A stretch of 36,088 nucleotides of DNA from Chloroflexota bacterium (GTDB lineage: Bacteria; Chloroflexota; Anaerolineae; Anaerolineales; Villigracilaceae): assembly GCA_016235425.1 (NCBI GenBank), contig JACRLC010000018.1, positions 12,127 through 48,214 on the forward strand. The letters are read 5' to 3'. The translations under genes and the position numbers were made by a program. Below, in pieces: positions 30,457-36,088 of this stretch (the first letter of the stretch is position 1; each line of letters starts with the position of its first letter). Under the pieces are notes generated by a model. The model worked only from the letters and a program-made list of their open reading frames with translations. It was not told the DNA's origin and made no database searches.

Positions 30457-32319
30457 GTGAATTCACGAAGCCAATCGTTTTTCGTATATTTCCTGCTGAT
30501 CGTAGCGATCGGCGCGATGCTTTATATGGGTTTTCGAGATAGTGGAACAACCACAGAGCCCCTGACCATTAATGAGGTATCGCAAGCTGTACAGAACGGA
30601 GAATTAGCCCGTATTATTGTCGAGACTGATGACCGCATCCGTGTTGTATACAAAAATGGGGCGGAGGAAGGCGTTGAGTCTCGCAAGGAGCCGAATGCCA
30701 CACTGGTGGATCAGCTTCTTGGCTTTGGCGTTACTCCCGAACAACTTACTCCCGATAATGTGGTGATCGAAGTCAAACCGCCGTCTGTGTGGGGCGGAGT
30801 GCTAAGCAGTGCGCTCTACATCCTGCCGGTGTTGTTCATGGCGGGGGTACTGTGGTTCATCTTCCGCCAGGCACAGGGATCGAACAACGCGGCCATGTCA
30901 TTCGGCAAGTCGCGGGCGCGCATGTTCAGCGGCGAGCATCCCACCGTCACCTTTTCGGATGTGGCCGGGGTGGAAGAGCCGAAAGTGGAACTGGCCGAAG
31001 TGGTTGAGTTCCTGAAGGAACCGCAAAAGTTCATCCAACTGGGCGCTCGCATTCCGAAGGGTGTTTTATTGGTAGGCCCTCCAGGCACGGGCAAGACCCT
31101 GCTTGCCAAAGCCGTTTCCGGTGAAGCTGGCGTGCCTTTCTTCTCCATTTCCGGTTCTGAATTCGTTGAAATGTTCGTCGGCGTGGGTGCCAGCCGCGTG
31201 CGCGACCTGTTCGACCAGGCCAAACGTCATTCGCCTTGTATCGTCTTTGTAGATGAAATTGACGCCGTAGGCCGCCAACGCGGTGCAGGACTCGGCGGTT
31301 CGCACGATGAGCGCGAGCAGACTCTCAACCAGATGCTCGTCGAAATGGATGGTTTCGATACCGATACTAATGTCATCATCATTGCCGCCACAAACCGCCC
31401 TGACATCCTCGATCCTGCGCTCCTGCGCCCCGGTCGCTTTGACCGCCGTGTCACCCTGGATCGCCCCGATATGAAGGGACGCGAGGCCATCCTGCGGGTG
31501 CATGTCAAGGGCAAGCCCCTCGATCCTCAAGTTGACCTTGGAACGTTGGCACGCGGCACACCCGGATTCGTCGGCGCGGACCTTGAAAACATGGTCAACG
31601 AAGGCGCGATCCTTGCCGCCCGCCGCAACAAGAAATCCATCGGTCAAACCGATCTCGAAGAGGCGATTGAACGCGTTGTGATGGGACCCGAACGCAAGTC
31701 CCGCCTGATCTCGGACGAAGAGAAGCGCATCATTGCCTACCATGAAGCCGGTCACGCTGTTGTGATGAACGCCATCGCTGAGGCGGACCCCGTTCAAAAG
31801 ATCACCATCGTCGGGCGCGGACAAGCCGGCGGCCTGACGTGGTATCGCCCTGAAGATGACCGCATTTTGACCTCCCGCAAGAAGATGACCGCCGCTTTGG
31901 TTGGCTTGCTTGGCGGGCGCGTTGCCGAAGAACTCGTCTTTGACGATATAACATCCGGCGCATCCAATGACATCGAGCGCGTGACTCAAATGGCGCGTAT
32001 GATGGTGACCCGCATGGGCATGTCCAATGAATTGGGACTGATGACATACGGTCAAAAGGAAGAACTCATCTTCCTCGGGCGCGAGATTTCTGAACAGCGC
32101 GATTATTCGGAAGCGGTTGCAGAGAAGATTGATGCCGAAGTCCGCAAGCTGGTGGACGAATCGTACAAGATGACGAAAAAACTGCTTACCAAATACCGCA
32201 GGGAATTGGACGCGGTGGCGCAAAAACTGCTCGAGGTGGAAACACTCACGCGCGAAGAATTTGAAAAAATCTTCCCGCCGCCGTTCCCCAAGAAGAGCGG
32301 CACGCCGCAGATAGCATAA
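30457..32319 (+). CDS. ftsH: ATP-dependent zinc metalloprotease FtsH
   Basis: The 620-aa product is a full-length FtsH. It has an N-terminal membrane helix, a periplasmic region, a second membrane helix (about residues 111-137), then the AAA+ domain with Walker A GPPGTGKT at about 207-214, Walker [12 protein letters not shown], the second region of homology ([22 protein letters not shown]) and the zinc-protease motif HEAGH at about 429-433 with the third ligand Asp downstream. FtsH degrades membrane and short-lived soluble proteins at the inner membrane. The start is a GTG with GGAGGA four bases upstream; the longer frame begins with a TTG inside that site and is not used. An intrinsic terminator follows. 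Confidence 0.95.
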   Translation: MNSRSQSFFVYFLLIVAIGAMLYMGFRDSGTTTEPLTINEVSQAVQNGELARIIVETDDRIRVVYKNGAEEGVESRKEPNATLVDQLLGFGVTPEQLTPDNVVIEVKPPSVWGGVLSSALYILPVLFMAGVLWFIFRQAQGSNNAAMSFGKSRARMFSGEHPTVTFSDVAGVEEPKVELAEVVEFLKEPQKFIQLGARIPKGVLLVGPPGTGKTLLAKAVSGEAGVPFFSISGSEFVEMFVGVGASRVRDLFDQAKRHSPCIVFVDEIDAVGRQRGAGLGGSHDEREQTLNQMLVEMDGFDTDTNVIIIAATNRPDILDPALLRPGRFDRRVTLDRPDMKGREAILRVHVKGKPLDPQVDLGTLARGTPGFVGADLENMVNEGAILAARRNKKSIGQTDLEEAIERVVMGPERKSRLISDEEKRIIAYHEAGHAVVMNAIAEADPVQKITIVGRGQAGGLTWYRPEDDRILTSRKKMTAALVGLLGGRVAEELVFDDITSGASNDIERVTQMARMMVTRMGMSNELGLMTYGQKEELIFLGREISEQRDYSEAVAEKIDAEVRKLVDESYKMTKKLLTKYRRELDAVAQKLLEVETLTREEFEKIFPPPFPKKSGTPQIA

Positions 32320-32335
32320 TTTTAAACTGATGAAA

Positions 32336-32368
32336 AAAGGTCTCCTTTTCGAGGGAGACCTTTTTCTT
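32336..32368 (+). terminator. Intrinsic terminator after ftsH
   Basis: AAAGGTCTCC (32336-32345) and GGAGACCTTT (32354-32363) form a 10-bp stem with an 8-base loop, followed by TTCTTT. It lies 17 bases past the ftsH stop. A-runs on the other side make it usable for the convergent gene as well. Confidence 0.85.
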
Positions 32369-32372
32369 TAAC

Positions 32373-32849
32373 TCATTTTATCCAAATCTTGCATGAGAGC
32401 AGCATTTTATCGAGAAGGATATAAGGGATGTTTTCGGATGATAGTTGAATAATCCCCGTGGCGTAGACGCATTCGCCCTTCGATACATTATAGCCATGTG
32501 ACCCGCTTGCCAGGAAAAAGGATTGGCGGCCGTTCTCGAACCGAATGCGAAACCCGCCGGAATCCTGTTCGATCCTGTAGATGATTCCATACACACATTG
32601 CTCAGCGCCTGCCATCGTTGAGTCCACCTGTGACCAGAGCAGGCAGGAATCAAGCGGGTTGGTTGGCACCGCCTGAGGCAATGGGGAAGTGATCTCTGCC
32701 GTAGCGAAAACCTCCGGCGGCGGGGTCGTTATTTGAGATGTCAATACCGTCTTGAGGACATTGGAATAGAGAGCAAACACCACGCTAAACGTAAAAATCC
32801 CGAAGACGATAAGGAGGATGCTGGATATTCGCTTGTTAAAATTGCCCAT
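32373..32849 (-). CDS. Small membrane-anchored extracytoplasmic protein, unknown function
   Basis: The 158-aa product has one N-terminal membrane helix (about residues 8-34), then a Pro-rich stretch (about 40-62) and a beta-rich domain with four Cys residues (DSCLLW, EQCVYG, GECVYATG, LLSCKIW) that could form two disulfides. AGGAGAAAG lies just before the ATG. No family is recognised. It converges on ftsH, sharing the terminator, and is followed by the ligase terminator on the other side, so it is probably a single-gene unit. Confidence 0.65.
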   Translation of the reverse strand: MGNFNKRISSILLIVFGIFTFSVVFALYSNVLKTVLTSQITTPPPEVFATAEITSPLPQAVPTNPLDSCLLWSQVDSTMAGAEQCVYGIIYRIEQDSGGFRIRFENGRQSFFLASGSHGYNVSKGECVYATGIIQLSSENIPYILLDKMLLSCKIWIK

Positions 32850-32966
32850 AATCTTTCTCCTGATTTTGAATGGACAAGACCGGGAAGGATATTTTCAAGT
32901 CTCTTGCAACGCGGCGGGCAACCCGCCGGAATATTTTGTGAAGTGCTGATATATTGCCGGAAATAA

Positions 32967-33015
32967 AATTCGCCCGGCGGTCCTCTGTTCTTGAGAGAAA
33001 ACCGTCAGGCGAATT
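32967..33015 (-). terminator. Terminator-like inverted repeat after the acyl-CoA ligase
   Basis: AATTCGCCCGGCGGT (32967-32981) is mirrored by ACCGTCAGGCGAATT (33001-33015) with one G-U pair and one mismatch, around a 19-base loop. On the minus strand the stem is followed by TTTATTT. It lies just past the ligase stop at 33031. Confidence 0.7.
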
Positions 33016-33030
33016 CTTATTTACAGCCTG

Positions 33031-34737
33031 CTACTTCGCTTCTGCTTCCTTGTGCTGTCTCACCAGTTCGCGGCGCAGTATCTTGCCGACGGTCGTCTTC
33101 GGCAGTTCACTTCTGAACTCGTAGTGGGTAGGCACTTTATACGGGGCCAGGCGCTCCTTGCAAAAGGCTTTGAGCTCCTCTTCGGTGGCTGTCTCTCCGG
33201 GCTTCAGCACGATCCATGCCTTGACCGTCTCCCCGCGATATGGATCAGGGATGCCTGCCACACCGGCCTCCAAAACTTTCGGATACGCGGCGAGTGCCTC
33301 TTCAACCTCGCGCGGCCAAACCTGGAAGCCGCCGGGTTTGATCAGTTCCTTCTTGCGGTCAACGATGTAGAAATAGCCATCCTCATCCATGCGGGCAATG
33401 TCACCGGTGAACAGCCAGGTCTTGCCGTCCTTTAACTTGCGGAGAGTATTGGCTGTTTCCGTCGGCATGTTGTGATAGCCCTTCATCACCTGTGGGCCAT
33501 GAACTGCAATCTCGCCGATCTCGCCCATCGGCAGTTCGGTTTCTCCATCGTCGAGGCTGATGACCTTTATATCCACGTCTGGGAGAGGCATACCGATGGA
33601 GCCGGTCTTGTTCACGCCGTTCATGGGATTACAGTGCGTCGCAGTGGGCGCTTCGGAAAGCCCGTATCCTTCAAAGACCTTGCCGCCCGTGAGACGTTCA
33701 AATTCCTCCTTCGTTTCGCGCATCAAGGGAGCCGAACCGGAGATACATGCCTTGATGGAGGAAAGGTTGAATTTGCCCGCTTTCACATCAGGGTGATTGT
33801 TGATGCCATTATAAAGCGCGGGCACACCGGGAAAAATTGTGGCCTTGTATTTGGTGATGGTATCAAGCACATCTTTCAGATCCCGCACGTTCGGAACCAT
33901 GGCCATGCTCGCACCCGAAGCCATGGCGAAGTTCATGCCTGCCACCATGCCATACACATGGAAAAGCGGGATGCCCATCAACACCACTTCCTTGCCTTCA
34001 TCCAATCCGCTCATCCAATTCTTGATTTGCAGGGTGTTCGCAACCACGTTGCGGTGCATGGCAACCGCGCCTTTTGAGACGCCCGTGGTTCCGCCTGAAT
34101 ATTGGAACAAAGCCGTATCATCGGGACCAATTTCGAGGGCGGGTCGAGGCGCATCTTTATATTTGGCGATCAAATCCTGCATCCAAACTTCCCCTTCGGC
34201 GAGTCCGCCTTCGATCCTGAATCCGCCTTTCTTCTCTTTCGCGAGCGTGAACAGCACGCGCAGGAGCGGCGGCAATGCTTCCTTCAAATTCGTCACGATC
34301 AACTTCTTGATCTTGGTATTTGGCTGCGCCTTTTTGATCGTCTTGTAGAAGTTCGTCATCACGAACATCACTTCGATGCCCGCGTCGCTGGCTTGATGTT
34401 CGATTTCAGGAGGAGTGTAAAGCGGGTTGGTCGCCACCACCACGCCGCCCGCTTTCAAGATGCCGAAGTATGCCATTACGAATTGCGGTGTATTCGGCAT
34501 AAAGATGCCCACGCGGTCGCCCTTCTTCACGCCCATGTCCACCAGCGCGGCCGCAATGCTATCGGTGATGGCGTTCATCTCCTTGTAAGTAACAACCGCG
34601 CCCTTGAAGATGGTACAGGCGCGGTCTGGATACTTTCGCGCCGACTCTTCCAGGAAGTGGAACAGCGGCGCCTTTGGATACTCGATTTTCTGAGGCACAC
34701 CCTTATCATAATGGGTCAGCCAGGGCATATCAGACAT
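33031..34737 (-). CDS. Long-chain fatty-acid-CoA ligase (AMP-binding), FadD-like
   Basis: The 568-aa product is an adenylate-forming ligase. The phosphate-binding loop is YSGGTTGVSKGA at 213-224, the A5 motif is GYGLSEAPT, the A7/A8 hinge and FACS-like region is WLFTGDIARMDEDGYFYIVDRKKELIK with PGGFQVWPREVE, and the catalytic Lys is in PKTTVGKILRREL near the C-terminus. It turns fatty acid, ATP and CoA into acyl-CoA and AMP, most likely for medium to long chains. GGAGGAAGAG precedes the ATG. The miaA gene lies 62 bases upstream on the same strand. Confidence 0.9.
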   Translation of the reverse strand: MSDMPWLTHYDKGVPQKIEYPKAPLFHFLEESARKYPDRACTIFKGAVVTYKEMNAITDSIAAALVDMGVKKGDRVGIFMPNTPQFVMAYFGILKAGGVVVATNPLYTPPEIEHQASDAGIEVMFVMTNFYKTIKKAQPNTKIKKLIVTNLKEALPPLLRVLFTLAKEKKGGFRIEGGLAEGEVWMQDLIAKYKDAPRPALEIGPDDTALFQYSGGTTGVSKGAVAMHRNVVANTLQIKNWMSGLDEGKEVVLMGIPLFHVYGMVAGMNFAMASGASMAMVPNVRDLKDVLDTITKYKATIFPGVPALYNGINNHPDVKAGKFNLSSIKACISGSAPLMRETKEEFERLTGGKVFEGYGLSEAPTATHCNPMNGVNKTGSIGMPLPDVDIKVISLDDGETELPMGEIGEIAVHGPQVMKGYHNMPTETANTLRKLKDGKTWLFTGDIARMDEDGYFYIVDRKKELIKPGGFQVWPREVEEALAAYPKVLEAGVAGIPDPYRGETVKAWIVLKPGETATEEELKAFCKERLAPYKVPTHYEFRSELPKTTVGKILRRELVRQHKEAEAK

Positions 34738-34799
34738 CTCTTCCTCCTTTAGCGGGTTGGGTATGCAATTAGTATATACGTGAAAATATTAAAAGTCAA

Positions 34800-35735
34800 T
34801 TACAACACCAAATTTTGTATCCAGTTGCGGATGAGATTCTCGATCTCTTCTTTGACTCCAACCCGGCTTGCCTCGAACCAATGGATATTTTCATCCGACT
34901 CTTTGAACCAATTTGCCTGCCTGCGGACGAAAACCCGGGTCACGCGTCTCATCTCGACTTTGGCCTGCTCGACGCTCAATTGGCCTTTCACCACCCTGAC
35001 GCATTCGCGATACCCAATCGCGGACATCGTTGGCAGATCCTCCGAATAACCTTTCGCCAGCAGGCCTTTGACCTCTTCAACGAATCCATTTGCAAACATG
35101 GACTCGATGCGCTCGTCAATGCGCGCGTATAACTCAGGCCGCGGGCGTTTGAGTCCGATGGTGAGCAGGGAGTAGGGCGAGTCACTTTGACCGCGTTGCT
35201 CGGAGAATTTTCTGCCTGTTGTAAAAATCACTTCCAGCGCGCGGATGGTTCGCCTCACATTGCGTGCATCAATTTTGGCGGCCGCATCGGGATCAAGAAG
35301 GTTGAGTTTTGCGTATAGCCACTCTTTGCCTCTTTCTTCTTTCATTCTTTCCAACGCGGCCCTAAGCTTTTCATCAGGTCGGACTTCAGGCGGCATCCAT
35401 CCCTGAGTAACCGCGCGGACATATTGTCCCGTGCCGCCAACAAGGAACGGCATTTTATTGCGTGCATGAATATCGGCAATTGCCTCATGTGCTTTCTGTT
35501 GAAAGACCGCGAGGCTCAGGATTTCATCCGGGTTGGCAATGTTAATCAAATGATGTGGCACACGCGCCCGCTCCTCGCGTGTGGGTTTGGCTGTGCCAAT
35601 GTCCATGCCGCGATAGAAGAGACGTGAATCCGAAGACACGATCTCGCCATTCAAAGTTTCCGCGAGACGAATGGCGAGTTCCGTCTTGCCCACGGCTGTC
35701 GGGCCGATGAGGAGGATGAGAGGATGAGGAGGCAT
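34800..35735 (-). CDS. miaA: tRNA dimethylallyltransferase (MiaA)
   Basis: The 311-aa product has the MiaA P-loop GPTAVGKTELAI (about residues 11-22), then IVSSDSRLFYRGMDIGTAKPT, PHHLINIANP, FLVGGTGQYVRAV and IGYRECVRVVKGQL. These are standard for the enzyme that adds a dimethylallyl group to A37 of tRNAs reading UNN codons. The DSR segment replaces the more common DSxQ wording at the catalytic region, but the family is otherwise clear. No ribosome binding site is visible before the ATG, and the next gene downstream is the acyl-CoA ligase. A remnant gene tail and mobile DNA lie just upstream. Confidence 0.92.
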   Translation of the reverse strand: MPPHPLILLIGPTAVGKTELAIRLAETLNGEIVSSDSRLFYRGMDIGTAKPTREERARVPHHLINIANPDEILSLAVFQQKAHEAIADIHARNKMPFLVGGTGQYVRAVTQGWMPPEVRPDEKLRAALERMKEERGKEWLYAKLNLLDPDAAAKIDARNVRRTIRALEVIFTTGRKFSEQRGQSDSPYSLLTIGLKRPRPELYARIDERIESMFANGFVEEVKGLLAKGYSEDLPTMSAIGYRECVRVVKGQLSVEQAKVEMRRVTRVFVRRQANWFKESDENIHWFEASRVGVKEEIENLIRNWIQNLVL

Positions 35736-35748
35736 TGGCGATGAAATT

Positions 35749-35865
35749 CTATGATTTGGCTTTTTCCTGAGGCTTTGACCATTTCAACGTGACTTCGTAA
35801 TTCACACCAACACTGGCTTTACCATCGGGTTTACTTTATTTTAGCCTCAAATTTACTTTACGATA
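35749..35865 (-). pseudogene. Degenerate 3' end of an unknown gene
   Basis: On the minus strand a frame reads KPDGKASVGVNYEVTLKW followed by SKPQEKAKS and a TAG at 35751-35749, a plausible protein C-terminus of beta-strand type. The same frame is closed by a TAA at 35838-35836. The sequence just upstream continues in the other frame as FEAKIK, so one inserted base in the A-rich stretch would explain the break. No full gene is present. The word TAAAGTAAA is repeated about 27 bases apart here. I cannot name the family. Confidence 0.35.
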
Positions 35866-35872
35866 TGAAAAT

Positions 35873-35923
35873 GGAGTCCAAAGTCTCCGACTTTGGCGCA
35901 AACGTCAGGAGACGTTTGACTCC
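35873..35923. repeat. Cloverleaf-like dispersed repeat, copy 3 (inner part only)
   Basis: GGAGT (35873-35877) pairs with ACTCC (35919-35923) around two hairpins: CCAAAGTC/GACTTTGG (35878-35896) and GCAAACGTC with its near-complement GACGTTTG (35898-35918). Relative to copies 1 and 2 both hairpins have changed on both sides so the pairing is kept. The tips still contain TCTCC and GGAGA. The basal stem seen in copy 1 is absent. The repeat lies 29 bases from the end of the ISL3 element. Confidence 0.8.
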
Positions 35924-35951
35924 CGTCCTGCAAAAATCACTTTGAAATTTT

Positions 35952-36088
35952 GGCTCTCCCGTTTTTGCTGTAAGAACTAGCCAAAACTGACTAGGACATG
36001 CAAACGGAAGGAGTCGAAATTGCGATAGCCATAGCCGCGTCGGTTGAGCATCTTGATTTTCAGATTGACACCTTCGGCAAAGCCGTTG
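35952..36088 (-). mobile_element. Right end of an ISL3-family insertion sequence (partial)
   Basis: The element begins at 35952 with GGCTCTCCCGTTTTTGCTG, which fits the GGCTCT start of ISL3 terminal inverted repeats, and continues off the window. It encloses the C-terminal end of a transposase. The eight bases outside the end are candidates for a target duplication, but the other end is not in the window. Confidence 0.75.
35977..36087 (-). CDS. ISL3-family transposase, C-terminal fragment
   Basis: Thirty-six residues and a stop are visible. The segment NGFAEGVNLKIKMLNRRGYG, followed by YRNFDSFRLHVL, is the conserved end of the ISL3 DDE transposase family, with the Glu of the catalytic triad (GFAEG). 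The rest of the gene lies beyond the right edge, so intactness cannot be judged. The stop lies 25 bases inside the element's terminal repeat. The element is in the minus-strand direction, like miaA. Confidence 0.8.
   Translation of the reverse strand, partial: NGFAEGVNLKIKMLNRRGYGYRNFDSFRLHVLVSFG

Noticed and set aside
31066-32223. Large minus-strand open frame (385 codons) across ftsH
   Set aside because: It is antisense to the conserved AAA+ and protease region; no family pattern.
1-36088. CRISPR array, tRNA or rRNA genes
   Set aside because: No regular spacer-repeat pattern was seen, and no tRNA-like fold or rRNA sequence was recognised by eye. This is not a full covariance search.

Overview
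The window looks like chromosomal DNA of an Anaerolineae-type Chloroflexota bacterium. The case is circumstantial: secreted proteins carry long Pro/Thr linkers or TEAPATEAP linkers, the branched-chain amino-acid permease has an extra N-terminal membrane block, and the GC content is intermediate with many short hairpin repeats between genes. There is no rRNA, tRNA or CRISPR array. Almost everything is ordinary, well-formed chromosomal coding sequence. Mobile DNA appears as dispersed hairpin repeats and as the end of an ISL3-type insertion sequence at the right edge.

Left part (1-14 kb): an SRPBCC protein, a secreted beta-propeller (lactonase-like) protein, a SAM methyltransferase, a large secreted phospholipase-D-fold protein flanked by two lamin-tail domains, small membrane/DUF4404 proteins, a PAS-GAF-HD-GYP c-di-GMP phosphodiesterase, several hypotheticals, a 406-aa membrane protein, and an amidohydrolase (MTA/SAH deaminase type) fused to a C-terminal CYTH domain.

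Middle part (14-26.8 kb): a nearly continuous minus-strand gene train. In transcription order it runs substrate-binding lipoprotein, LivH-, LivM-, LivG- and LivF-like ABC transporter parts, an ornithine-cyclodeaminase/mu-crystallin family enzyme, a sarcosine/glycine-oxidase-like FAD enzyme, a second substrate-binding lipoprotein, a CinA-like protein, an M14 metallopeptidase and an MNT/HEPN pair, ending at a good intrinsic terminator. The first eight form a coherent amino-acid uptake and catabolism module. Hairpins after the first binding protein and after livF probably set different transcript levels. CinA carries an in-frame dispersed repeat and a degenerate amidase domain.

Right part (26.8-36 kb): a cNMP-binding protein, a LysM/M23 peptidase, a DUF192 protein, a stand-alone response regulator, exodeoxyribonuclease III, FtsH, a small anchored protein, a long-chain acyl-CoA ligase and MiaA. 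Beyond miaA lie a degenerate gene tail, the third copy of a cloverleaf-like repeat and the right end of an ISL3-family element.

The most unusual items are (i) the cloverleaf repeat, present three times with compensatory stem changes and complementary loops, (ii) the amidohydrolase-CYTH fusion, (iii) the repeat inserted in frame in cinA, and (iv) a probable leaderless promoter placed exactly on the MNT antitoxin start codon. I see no clear multi-gene system that is wholly unknown.
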